Below, piece by piece: positions 22,531 through 28,200 of a stretch of DNA of 29,105 nucleotides. The first letter of the stretch is position 1. Each line of letters opens with the position of its first letter. The notes under the pieces are model-generated. The model did not search any database and was not told where the DNA came from. It was given only the letters and a program-made list of their open reading frames with translations. The DNA is from JBGPOS01 sp041488155 (GTDB taxonomy: Bacteria; Chloroflexota; Dehalococcoidia; Tepidiformales; Tepidiformaceae): the NCBI GenBank assembly GCA_041488155.1, contig JBGPOS010000052.1, forward strand, positions 1 through 29,105, written 5' to 3'. The position numbers were made by a program, and so were the translations under genes.

Positions 22531-22597
22531 CCAGCCGCCCAGGAAGGGTTCATAGGGTTCAACCCACGTTTTTTTCTTCGCAACATCGCCCATTCGC
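22531..22597 (+). repeat. 67-bp direct repeat, copy 1 (next to vapC)
   Basis: Aligns without gaps to 23436-23502 (offset 905 bp) with about six mismatches. It contains GGGTTCATAGGGTTCAACCC, then ACG and a run of seven T, then CTTCGCAAC. The GGGTT/AACCC stem with a T-run resembles a terminator on the plus strand. Confidence 0.75.
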
Positions 22598-22617
22598 CCC
22601 GTCGCCCAGATCCCCGG

Positions 22618-23028
22618 TCAAGCTATCCAGTTCTCGACGGCTACGTCCGGGACTCGCTGGAAATGCCGCAAATTGCCGGTGACGATGGTCAATTGGTTCG
22701 AAAGCGCGATCGACGCGATCCGCATGTCCGCGTCGCCGATCGGCGTGCCACGACGTTCGAGTTCCGCGCGGAGGGCCCCGTATCGCCTGGCGGCCTCCGT
22801 ATCAAAGGGCAGCACCCGGACGTTTGGAAGGATCAGCCGTTCGATGCGCCCGGCCAGATCCGCCGCACGTTCAGGAAGCCGAAAGGCTCCGTACAGCAGC
22901 TCGCCAACCGTGATGCTGGACGTGGTCTGCTCCTCGAGTGGAGTCGCCGCGAGTCGCCGCAGCAGGGCTGGCCGGGGTGCCCGGCGCAGCAACTCACTCA
23001 GCGTGTCGGTGTCGAACAGGTACTTCAC
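22618..23028 (-). CDS. vapC: VapC-type PIN-domain toxin (endoribonuclease)
   Basis: A 136-residue PIN-domain RNase. Acidic active-site residues are visible in YLFDTDTLSELL (Asp6), VGELLYGA (Glu), IGDADMRIASIA (Asp), and the terminal TGNLRHFQRV block has Asn where others have Asp. The GTG start (23028) overlaps the antitoxin stop by 4 nt (GTGA), so the pair is translationally coupled; the longer upstream frame is the antitoxin's shadow. It would cleave specific RNAs, often tRNA, when freed of antitoxin. The module is bracketed by direct repeats. Confidence 0.88.
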   Translation of the reverse strand: MKYLFDTDTLSELLRRAPRPALLRRLAATPLEEQTTSSITVGELLYGAFRLPERAADLAGRIERLILPNVRVLPFDTEAARRYGALRAELERRGTPIGDADMRIASIALSNQLTIVTGNLRHFQRVPDVAVENWIA

Positions 23029-23327
23029 GCCTTGAGACGGACCGGCCGGCCTGTGTCCCGCTCGCGCTCCGCGTACACGTCGGCGACCATGGCGTCGATA
23101 TCCGCGTCCGCGACATCCTCCCACGCCCCTACGAGCGCCAGGGCGCCCGCCGGCCGAACGCCGGTCGGGCCACTCGCCTCAAGACGTCGGAGGTCCTCCA
23201 CCGTCACGATCGCCGCGACGGCGCGTCCTCGCCGCTCAACGATGAAGTGCTCCGATCCGTGCAACACCTGTTCCACGACGTCCGAGAACTTCGCCTTCGC
23301 CTCCGCAAGACCTATCCGCTTCGCCAC
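23025..23327 (-). CDS. Phd/YefM-type antitoxin
   Basis: A 100-residue antitoxin. The N-terminal Phd/YefM fold is seen in IGLAEAKAKFSDVVEQVLHGSEHFIVERRGRAVAAIVTVEDLRRLE, a dimerising DNA-binding domain for autoregulation; the Ala/Asp-rich C-terminal part (VADADIDAMVADVYAERE) would wrap the toxin. GTG 23327 follows GGAGGAG at eight bases. It is upstream of and overlaps vapC. Confidence 0.87.
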   Translation of the reverse strand: MAKRIGLAEAKAKFSDVVEQVLHGSEHFIVERRGRAVAAIVTVEDLRRLEASGPTGVRPAGALALVGAWEDVADADIDAMVADVYAERERDTGRPVRLKA

Positions 23328-23435
23328 GTTTCAAGCTCCTCCAAACCCACTCATGACTACGCTAACCTATTTGACCAACTCGGTCTCCTGTCTTGCTCCC
23401 AAGCCGGGCACTCACCCGCACCACCGCCACCTCTG

Positions 23436-23502
23436 CCAACCGCCCAGGAAGGGTTCAAAGGGTTCAACCCACGTCTTTTTCTTCGCAACGCCGCCCACTC
23501 GC
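23436..23502 (+). repeat. 67-bp direct repeat, copy 2 (upstream of nadD)
   Basis: Same sequence family and same orientation as 22531-22597. The two copies lie on either side of the antitoxin/vapC pair. Its 3' end runs directly into the CCCATTCG octamer array. Confidence 0.75.
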
Positions 23503-23541
23503 CCACTCGCCCATTCGCCCATTCGCCCATTCGCCCGCTCG
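23494..23541. repeat. Octamer array upstream of nadD
   Basis: Six 8-nt units: CCCACTCG twice, CCCATTCG three times, CCCGCTCG. It ends 2 nt before the nadD -10 hexamer, so it occupies the -35 region of that promoter. Confidence 0.7.
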
Positions 23542-23543
23542 GC

Positions 23544-23549
23544 TAAGAT
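23544..23549 (+). promoter_or_regulatory. -10 hexamer TAAGAT for a leaderless nadD start
   Basis: TAAGAT ends 6 nt before GTG 23556, and no ribosome site is present. The -35 position falls inside the octamer array. Confidence 0.55.
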
Positions 23550-23555
23550 CGCCGC

Positions 23556-24191
23556 GTGCCCGACGACACGCCGACACCCCGACACCCCGACACCCCGTTA
23601 CTCCTCCTGGGCGGCACCTTTGACCCGCCGCACATCGCCCACCTCGTCCTCGCTGAGTGTGCCCGGCACCAGCTAGGGGCAGAGCGGGTCGTCTTCCTGC
23701 CTGCCGGCGACCCGTGGCGCAAGACCACGCGAGTGCCGGGACCTCAGTCCTTAGCCCTTAGTCCTCCGGCGGTCACCCCGGCCCACCACCGCCTCGCGAT
23801 GGTCCGGCTCGCCGTCGCGGACAACCCCCACTTCGCCGTCGACGACCGCGAGGTCCGCCGCGAAGGCCCGACCTACACCGTCGACACCCTCGAGGAGCTC
23901 CACGCCGAAGGCCACACCAACCTCGTCCTCATCCTCGGCAGCGACGCCCTCAACGACCTTCCGAACTGGAAGTCCCCCGACCGCATCCGCGAGCTGGCCC
24001 AACTCGCCATCGCCCTCAAGCACGGCGCCAGGCTAGGCTCGAAGCACCAGGCACTGAGCACCATCGAGATGCCAGACCTCCGCATCAGCTCCACCGCTAT
24101 CCGCGCTCGGGTTGCCGCCGGCCTCCCCATCCGCTACCTCGTCCCCGCCACGGTCGAGGCCCACATCGCCGCCCACAGGCTCTACCGCTGA
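23556..24191 (+). CDS. nadD: Nicotinate-nucleotide adenylyltransferase
   Basis: A 211-residue NadD, which makes deamido-NAD from nicotinate mononucleotide and ATP in NAD synthesis. The nucleotidyltransferase motif GGTFDPPHIAHL (19-30) and the ISSTAIRARVAAGLPIRYLVP end (about 172-192) are complete, as is LGSDALNDLPNWKSPDRI. Two parts look foreign: the N-terminal extension DDTPTPRHPDTP is encoded by CGACACCC octamers, and a loop after PAGDPWRKTTRV (PGPQSLALSPPA) is encoded by CCTTAGT-type heptamers. Both keep the reading frame. GTG 23556 is supported by TAAGAT 6 nt upstream; a shorter protein starting inside the octamers is possible. Confidence 0.93.
   Translation: MPDDTPTPRHPDTPLLLLGGTFDPPHIAHLVLAECARHQLGAERVVFLPAGDPWRKTTRVPGPQSLALSPPAVTPAHHRLAMVRLAVADNPHFAVDDREVRREGPTYTVDTLEELHAEGHTNLVLILGSDALNDLPNWKSPDRIRELAQLAIALKHGARLGSKHQALSTIEMPDLRISSTAIRARVAAGLPIRYLVPATVEAHIAAHRLYR
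23564..23595. repeat. Octamer array inside the nadD 5' coding region
   Basis: Four 8-nt units (CGACACGC, then CGACACCC three times) encode the Thr/Pro/Asp-rich N-terminal extension before the first NadD strand. Confidence 0.6.
23742..23769. repeat. Heptamer array inside nadD
   Basis: Four 7-nt units (CCTCAGT, CCTTAGC, CCTTAGT, CCTCCGG) encode an extra loop between the PWRK motif and the TPAHHRLAMVRLA helix. Confidence 0.55.
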
Positions 24192-24196
24192 CGCCG

Positions 24197-24222
24197 GTAG
24201 CCGCGGCCGCCCCGGGCCGCTG
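24197..24222 (+). terminator. GC hairpin after nadD (copy C)
   Basis: GCGGCC (24203-24208) and GGCCGC (24215-24220) form a 6-bp stem with a 6-nt loop inside the framework GGTAGCCGCGGCC...GGCCGCTGG, shared with the hairpins after the Uma2 and GCS2/PKD genes. Confidence 0.45.
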
Positions 24223-24231
24223 GAGAGAGCT

Positions 24232-24483
24232 CTACCTTCGCCGGATGGCCTCGCCCCGGGGCTCGTCGGGGAATCCGAGTTCCCTCATCAGCTCTTCTCC
24301 GGTGATGTACTCACCCCGCTCTATCTGCGCCTTGCCCTCCGCCACGGCCGCCTCTTCTTCGGGCGACAGCACATCCGGCTCGTTGTAGAGGTTGATGAAG
24401 TCCAGGAGGTCCATCGCCTCTTCCTCCGTCATCTCCTCGATGAGCCGCCGCAACTCCTGCTTGACCGAGGTCGCGTGTGCCAT
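24232..24483 (-). CDS. Small antitoxin-like protein (no adjacent toxin)
   Basis: An 83-residue acidic, helical protein: SVKQELRRLIEEMTEEEAMDLLDFINLY, then LSPEEEAAVAEGKAQIERGEYITGEELMREL, an end typical of VapB/RelB-like and DUF2281-like antitoxins. No toxin gene lies on either side; the divergent neighbour is a membrane protein and the downstream neighbour is nadD on the opposite strand. ATG 24483 is supported by TAAACT 6 nt upstream. It may be an orphan antitoxin or an unrelated helical protein. Confidence 0.6.
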   Translation of the reverse strand: MAHATSVKQELRRLIEEMTEEEAMDLLDFINLYNEPDVLSPEEEAAVAEGKAQIERGEYITGEELMRELGFPDEPRGEAIRRR

Positions 24484-24489
24484 GGCGCC

Positions 24490-24495
24490 AGTTTA
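24490..24495 (-). promoter_or_regulatory. -10 hexamer TAAACT for a leaderless start at 24483
   Basis: On the minus strand TAAACT is followed by GGCGCC and ATG. This mirrors the divergent plus-strand arrangement at 24511-24523, where TACACT is followed by GGCGCC and ATG. Confidence 0.6.
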
Positions 24496-24510
24496 CCCGA
24501 TCCCCTGTCG

Positions 24511-24516
24511 TACACT
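24511..24516 (+). promoter_or_regulatory. -10 hexamer TACACT for a leaderless start at 24523
   Basis: TACACT, GGCGCC, ATG: the start codon begins 6 nt after the hexamer. With the minus-strand copy it forms a symmetrical divergent promoter block of 45 bp. Confidence 0.6.
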
Positions 24517-24522
24517 GGCGCC

Positions 24523-25452
24523 ATGACCGCCGAGGAAGACCCCGCGCCCGAGATCGCCGGAGAGCCTCCGAAGCGCGGACGCCGCCTCCAGCAGCTGCGA
24601 AACATCACCCCCGATCTCCCGCGTCCGGATGAGCTCCTTCGCGAAGAGCTGACCGAGCAGCTCGACCGCACGCGCCGCATGCTCACGCAGAGCCCCGAAG
24701 AAGCTGCCGAAGTCGCTCTCGAACGGATCGCCACCGAGACCGAAGCCGAGGCGCGCATCGCGGTCGCACTCGCGGCCCGCACTCCCCTCGAACAACCGGG
24801 CAACTTCCTCGAAGCGCACCGCCGCACCATGCACGCCCTCGAAGTCCTCGACCGCGAAGGCTCCCGCGACCCGAAGGTGCCGAACCTCGGGCCTCTCACC
24901 GCGGTCGCTCAGTACGGGGTCGAATTCATCGCCGAGTACATCGTCAAGTCGTACGCCGAAGGCATCGTCGGCAGTCTGCGCCGCCTCTACGCCCGCCGCG
25001 AAGTGCAGTGCCAGCGCGATACGGCCGAACGCCAGCTCCTCTCGCGCGCCCGGATCGAAGTCGAACGAGTCGCCCCGGGCTACAGCGGTGGCGGGGTCGG
25101 GGCGCCCATCCTGATCGTCGGCGGCATCGCCATCCCCATCCTCGCCTCGCTCACCAACTACCTGGGCGCGATCGACTTCTCTGACAAACGGATCCTGATC
25201 GGCTGCGCGGTCGCGCTCTTCGTCGTCTTCTTCGCGCTCTCTTCGACGATGCTCCGCGGCGCGGCCGTGGCCCACCGTCGATCGCAGCTGATCATGCGCG
25301 AACCGCTGGCCGCTCTCTGGGGAAGCATCGGTCACGCAGGGAGCCCGCCCGAAGACGACAGCGTGCTCTTCGCCACCGTCGCGATCGTGATCACGGCGCT
25401 CGTCTGGTTCCTGCTTCCCGCCCTGGCTGCCATCTTCTACTTCGTCCTCTGA
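24523..25452 (+). CDS. Membrane protein with cytosolic N-terminal helical domain
   Basis: This 309-residue protein is not recognised. Residues 1-120 are charged and helical with many Glu and Arg (REELTEQLDRTRRMLTQSPEEAAEVALERIATETEAEARIAVAL), with no signal peptide. Three hydrophobic helices follow at about 195-215, 223-245 and 283-309 (ILIVGGIAIPILASL, ILIGCAVALFVVFFALSS, VLFATVAIVITALVWFLLPALAAIFYFVL), leaving the protein ending within the membrane. The GLVK-free linker at 140-190 contains a basic YARREVQCQRDTAERQL. ATG 24523 is set by TACACT 6 nt upstream; the longer open frame upstream is nadD and intergenic shadow. Confidence 0.75.
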   Translation: MTAEEDPAPEIAGEPPKRGRRLQQLRNITPDLPRPDELLREELTEQLDRTRRMLTQSPEEAAEVALERIATETEAEARIAVALAARTPLEQPGNFLEAHRRTMHALEVLDREGSRDPKVPNLGPLTAVAQYGVEFIAEYIVKSYAEGIVGSLRRLYARREVQCQRDTAERQLLSRARIEVERVAPGYSGGGVGAPILIVGGIAIPILASLTNYLGAIDFSDKRILIGCAVALFVVFFALSSTMLRGAAVAHRRSQLIMREPLAALWGSIGHAGSPPEDDSVLFATVAIVITALVWFLLPALAAIFYFVL

Positions 25453-25468
25453 CGAAGTGCGGCTACCG

Positions 25469-25732
25469 TCAGCGGAACCCCAACGCCAACTCCAGGCCGT
25501 CGCGCAGCCGTCGCGCCGAAAAGGGAGCCAGGAACAGCGGACGGCCATCAACGGTCACGACGGGGATTTCGAACATGTACCGACGCAAGAGATCGTCATC
25601 CTGTTCGATATCGACACAAACCAGTTCGAACTCCAACCCGGGAGCGAGCACCCGCAATTCTCGCTCCGCTTCGTCGCAGATGTGGCAACCCTCGCGGCGG
25701 TAGAGCGTGACGACCGGCCGCTCGGCCGCCAT
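25469..25732 (-). CDS. Glutaredoxin/thioredoxin-fold small protein (DUF836-like)
   Basis: An 87-residue thioredoxin-fold protein with the redox motif GCHICDEAERELR near the N-terminus (C-x2-C), the cis-Pro segment EIPVVTVDGRPLFLAPFS and a final helix RLRDGLELAL. It would reduce or glutathionylate small targets or act in electron transfer. Its ATG overlaps the lgt stop codon (TGATG), indicating translational coupling. The upstream extension of this frame is antisense-free but out of frame inside lgt and is not used. Confidence 0.8.
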   Translation of the reverse strand: MAAERPVVTLYRREGCHICDEAERELRVLAPGLEFELVCVDIEQDDDLLRRYMFEIPVVTVDGRPLFLAPFSARRLRDGLELALGFR

Positions 25733-26625
25733 CAGGCTGTCGCGGTCCGCCCTCGTCCGGACGGCGGCTCGTCCCCGCCGGATTCGCCCCACACGCGCTC
25801 GGCGTACTCGTCGGTGATCGGCCCTGGCCAGCGCATCAGCACGCTCGCAAGGATCACGGCGCCTCCGACCAGCATTCCGCTCACAAGCTGGGGTACCGGG
25901 ATGTTGAACAACTCCTGCTCGTCGAGGCGTGTAAACGACAGGACGAAGCGAAGCACGGCGTAGAGCACGATGTAGACGCAGAACGTCCATCCCGGCACCT
26001 TCGAAAAGCGTCGCGCCACAAAGACGAGGACCGCGAGGATGGCGAGGTCGCCGAGCAGCTCGTAGCCCCCGGCAGTCGGGTGCACCGCCTTGCCAAGCTC
26101 GCCGAGGGTGTTGGGGTTCGTGTACTTCACCGCCCAGGGCAGGCTCGAAGCGGTCGCGTGGTGCTCGCCGTTAATCAGGTCGCCGATGCGGCCAAGTGCC
26201 TGCCCGAGGATCAGCCCCGGCGCGGCTGCGTCGAGGCCGATGGCGATGGGCCAGCGGCGGAACATCGCGTAGGCCACGCCCCCAACGACTCCCCCGATGA
26301 GGCCGCCGTACAGGGTAATGCCCCCTTCGGTAATGCCGGTCACGATCCGGGGGATGTCGTCGCCGAACCGGTCCCAGTGCTCGAAGACGAAGAACAGGCG
26401 GGCTCCCACGATCGCGCAGGGCACGCCAACGAGGGCGATCTCCTGCCCGACCTCGGATGGGATCCCGTCCTTCTGGGCCAGCCAAACCGACAGCGAAACC
26501 CCTCCGATGATGCCCACTGCCGTGAAGAAGCCGTGCCAGGAAACGGTGAAAGGGCCAACGTCGAACATCGTCGGGTCGATGTTGATCTCAATCGTGAGGA
26601 AGGAGAGGAAGGCGAGGATTGGCAT
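25732..26625 (-). CDS. lgt: Prolipoprotein diacylglyceryl transferase
   Basis: A 297-residue inner-membrane enzyme that transfers diacylglycerol from phosphatidylglycerol to the lipobox Cys of prolipoproteins. Conserved blocks are ITEGGITLYGGLIGG (98-112; Tyr takes the place of the E. coli His103, as in many Gram-positive-type Lgt), LGRIGDLINGEHHATASSLPWAV (144-165, with the essential Arg and Glu) and VHPTAGGYELLGDL. Seven hydrophobic helices are evident. ATG 26625 is chosen because TAACCT lies 7 nt upstream; the earlier ATG 26649 has no support. It is coupled to the glutaredoxin-like gene. Confidence 0.95.
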   Translation of the reverse strand: MPILAFLSFLTIEINIDPTMFDVGPFTVSWHGFFTAVGIIGGVSLSVWLAQKDGIPSEVGQEIALVGVPCAIVGARLFFVFEHWDRFGDDIPRIVTGITEGGITLYGGLIGGVVGGVAYAMFRRWPIAIGLDAAAPGLILGQALGRIGDLINGEHHATASSLPWAVKYTNPNTLGELGKAVHPTAGGYELLGDLAILAVLVFVARRFSKVPGWTFCVYIVLYAVLRFVLSFTRLDEQELFNIPVPQLVSGMLVGGAVILASVLMRWPGPITDEYAERVWGESGGDEPPSGRGRTATA

Positions 26626-26632
26626 CGGGCGT

Positions 26633-26638
26633 AGGTTA
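26633..26638 (-). promoter_or_regulatory. -10 hexamer TAACCT for a leaderless lgt start
   Basis: On the minus strand TAACCT ends 7 nt before ATG 26625 with no ribosome site. Just upstream lies GACAGGGGACAG (26651-26662), the reverse complement of words in the grpE-dnaK heptamer array. Confidence 0.5.
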
Positions 26639-26684
26639 CAGGCAACCACCGACAGGGGACAGCAAAGTGCCTGCCTGTCTGAAC

Positions 26685-28103
26685 CTACTGATCGGGGGAT
26701 GCCAGGCGGCCCAGCGCGAACGCGGCCCGCTCGATACTGGGAAAGACCGCGACGCCGTGGGATACGAGGTCGTCGCGCACGTTGTCGATCAGTTCGCGCT
26801 GCCAGGCGACGGTGGACTCGGTCGGCCCGAGGACGACAGCGACGGGGCGGTCGCAGGCCGCGACGAACGTGGCGAGCCGCGAGCAGGCATGGCGCAGACG
26901 TTCGGCCGCGTCGGGCCGCCCGAAGAACCAGTCCTCGCCAACGTTGGCGATCCCCAGGTCGTAGTCGTCGCCGGCCATCATCAGCTCGAGCAGGCCGTTC
27001 GATGAGAGTCCGCTGCCCGCGAGGATGGACTGATCGACAGGGTTGCCCACCCAGTCAGCCAGTTGTGGCGCCTTCGCCCGCACCTGATCTCGGACAGCCA
27101 GGGGCAGAGCTGCAACGTCGAGTCCATTCTCTTCGCAGGCGTCGGCCGACTGGACGCTTCGCCCACCTCCACCTCCCACCACCGCCACACGCCGTCCGCC
27201 GGGGCGAGTCAACAACGAGGCGGCGACCATCAGGTCGAGCAACTGCTCCTGGCTTCGAGCCTCGATCGCGCCCGCCTGCCGAAGAGCGGTCGACCAGAGG
27301 TTCGCCTCGCCCGCGAGAGCCGCTGTGTGCGAGGCGGCCGAGCGCGCGCCGGCTGCGGTACGGCCAGCCTTGTGCACGATCACCGGCCTCGACCTGGCCG
27401 CGGCCTTGAGACCCTCGAAGAGCCCGCGGCCGTCCGGAACGCCCTCGACGTAGGCGCCGATCACTTCGGTCTCAGGATCCTCGGCGAGATAGCGGAGCAA
27501 CTCCCCTGGAGTGAGGTCGACGCCGTTGCCGTAGTTCGCGACCTTGCCGAACTTCAGACCCCGTGAGACGCCTCGCACGATCACCTCGACGGCGTTGTTC
27601 CCGCTCTGACTGAGAAAGGCGACGCCCCCGGCATCCCGCGGGAGGTCGGGCCGGAACGAGATGCCGGCCGCCGGGTAGTGCAGTCCCATACCGTTCGGGC
27701 CGAGGATGCGCACCCCTGAACTGCGGGCGGCTGCTTCGATCGCGCGTTCGAGGCGTGCGGCCTCTTCGTCCCCGGTTTCGCTCAGGCGGCCCGTGAAGAG
27801 GTGGAGGAAGCGGACGTGGCGTTCGGGGCATTGCGCGATGAGTTCCAGCACGCCATGGGCCGGGATGCAAGAAATGACGAGGTCGACGTCGCCGGGGACC
27901 TGGGTGAGGGACGGATACGCCCGGTATCCCGCAACTTCTTCGGCCCTCGGGTTGATCGGGTAGACCGCACCGGCGAAGCCGAACTCCTTGAGCGACCGGA
28001 GGTAGTCGTGGCCGGGGCTGTCGACGTTGGCCGACGCTCCCGCTACGGCGATGGAGCGAGGCCGGAAAAGCCGCGAGAGGTCTGGGGCTGTCTGCTCAGG
28101 CAC
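26685..28103 (-). CDS. Acyl-CoA synthetase (NDP-forming) alpha-type protein / CoA-binding protein
   Basis: A 472-residue protein matching the alpha half of ADP-forming acetyl/acyl-CoA synthetases, which convert acyl-CoA, ADP and phosphate to acid, ATP and CoA. It has a CoA-binding Rossmann domain (LFRPRSIAVAGASANVDSPG...GAVYPINPRAEEVAG...DLVISCIPAHGVLELI), the ligase/flavodoxin domain (VRILGPNGMGLHYP, VAFLSQSGNNAVEV, YGNGVDLTPGELLRYL) and the phospho-His motif SHTAALAG. The usual C-terminal ATP-grasp beta part is absent and no beta-subunit gene is adjacent, so activity alone is uncertain. GTG 28103 is set by TACAAT 6 nt upstream. Confidence 0.85.
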   Translation of the reverse strand: MPEQTAPDLSRLFRPRSIAVAGASANVDSPGHDYLRSLKEFGFAGAVYPINPRAEEVAGYRAYPSLTQVPGDVDLVISCIPAHGVLELIAQCPERHVRFLHLFTGRLSETGDEEAARLERAIEAAARSSGVRILGPNGMGLHYPAAGISFRPDLPRDAGGVAFLSQSGNNAVEVIVRGVSRGLKFGKVANYGNGVDLTPGELLRYLAEDPETEVIGAYVEGVPDGRGLFEGLKAAARSRPVIVHKAGRTAAGARSAASHTAALAGEANLWSTALRQAGAIEARSQEQLLDLMVAASLLTRPGGRRVAVVGGGGGRSVQSADACEENGLDVAALPLAVRDQVRAKAPQLADWVGNPVDQSILAGSGLSSNGLLELMMAGDDYDLGIANVGEDWFFGRPDAAERLRHACSRLATFVAACDRPVAVVLGPTESTVAWQRELIDNVRDDLVSHGVAVFPSIERAAFALGRLASPDQ

Positions 28104-28109
28104 CGCGGT

Positions 28110-28115
28110 ATTGTA
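28110..28115 (-). promoter_or_regulatory. -10 hexamer TACAAT for a leaderless start at 28103
   Basis: On the minus strand TACAAT ends 6 nt before GTG 28103; there is no ribosome site. Confidence 0.55.
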
Positions 28116-28132
28116 GGCCGCTATGTGGGAGG

Positions 28133-28161
28133 TTACAGGCGAGAGACGCCGGGAGTAAGAT
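28133..28161 (+). promoter_or_regulatory. Promoter of the alcohol dehydrogenase gene
   Basis: TTACAG (28133-28138) and TAAGAT (28156-28161) are 17 bp apart. The start would be near 28168, leaving a 33-nt leader with a ribosome site, unlike the leaderless divergent gene. Confidence 0.6.
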
Positions 28162-28200
28162 TCGCCGCATTCTTACCACGTGGTCTAGAGGAGCACCTCA

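Noticed and set aside
24493..25551. 352-residue minus-strand ORF opposite the membrane protein
   Set aside because: Asp/Arg/Gly-rich shadow; the plus frame has clear membrane helices and a promoter-start pair.
26297..27409. 370-residue plus-strand ORF across lgt and the acyl-CoA synthetase gene
   Set aside because: Arg/Pro-rich shadow spanning two real minus-strand genes.
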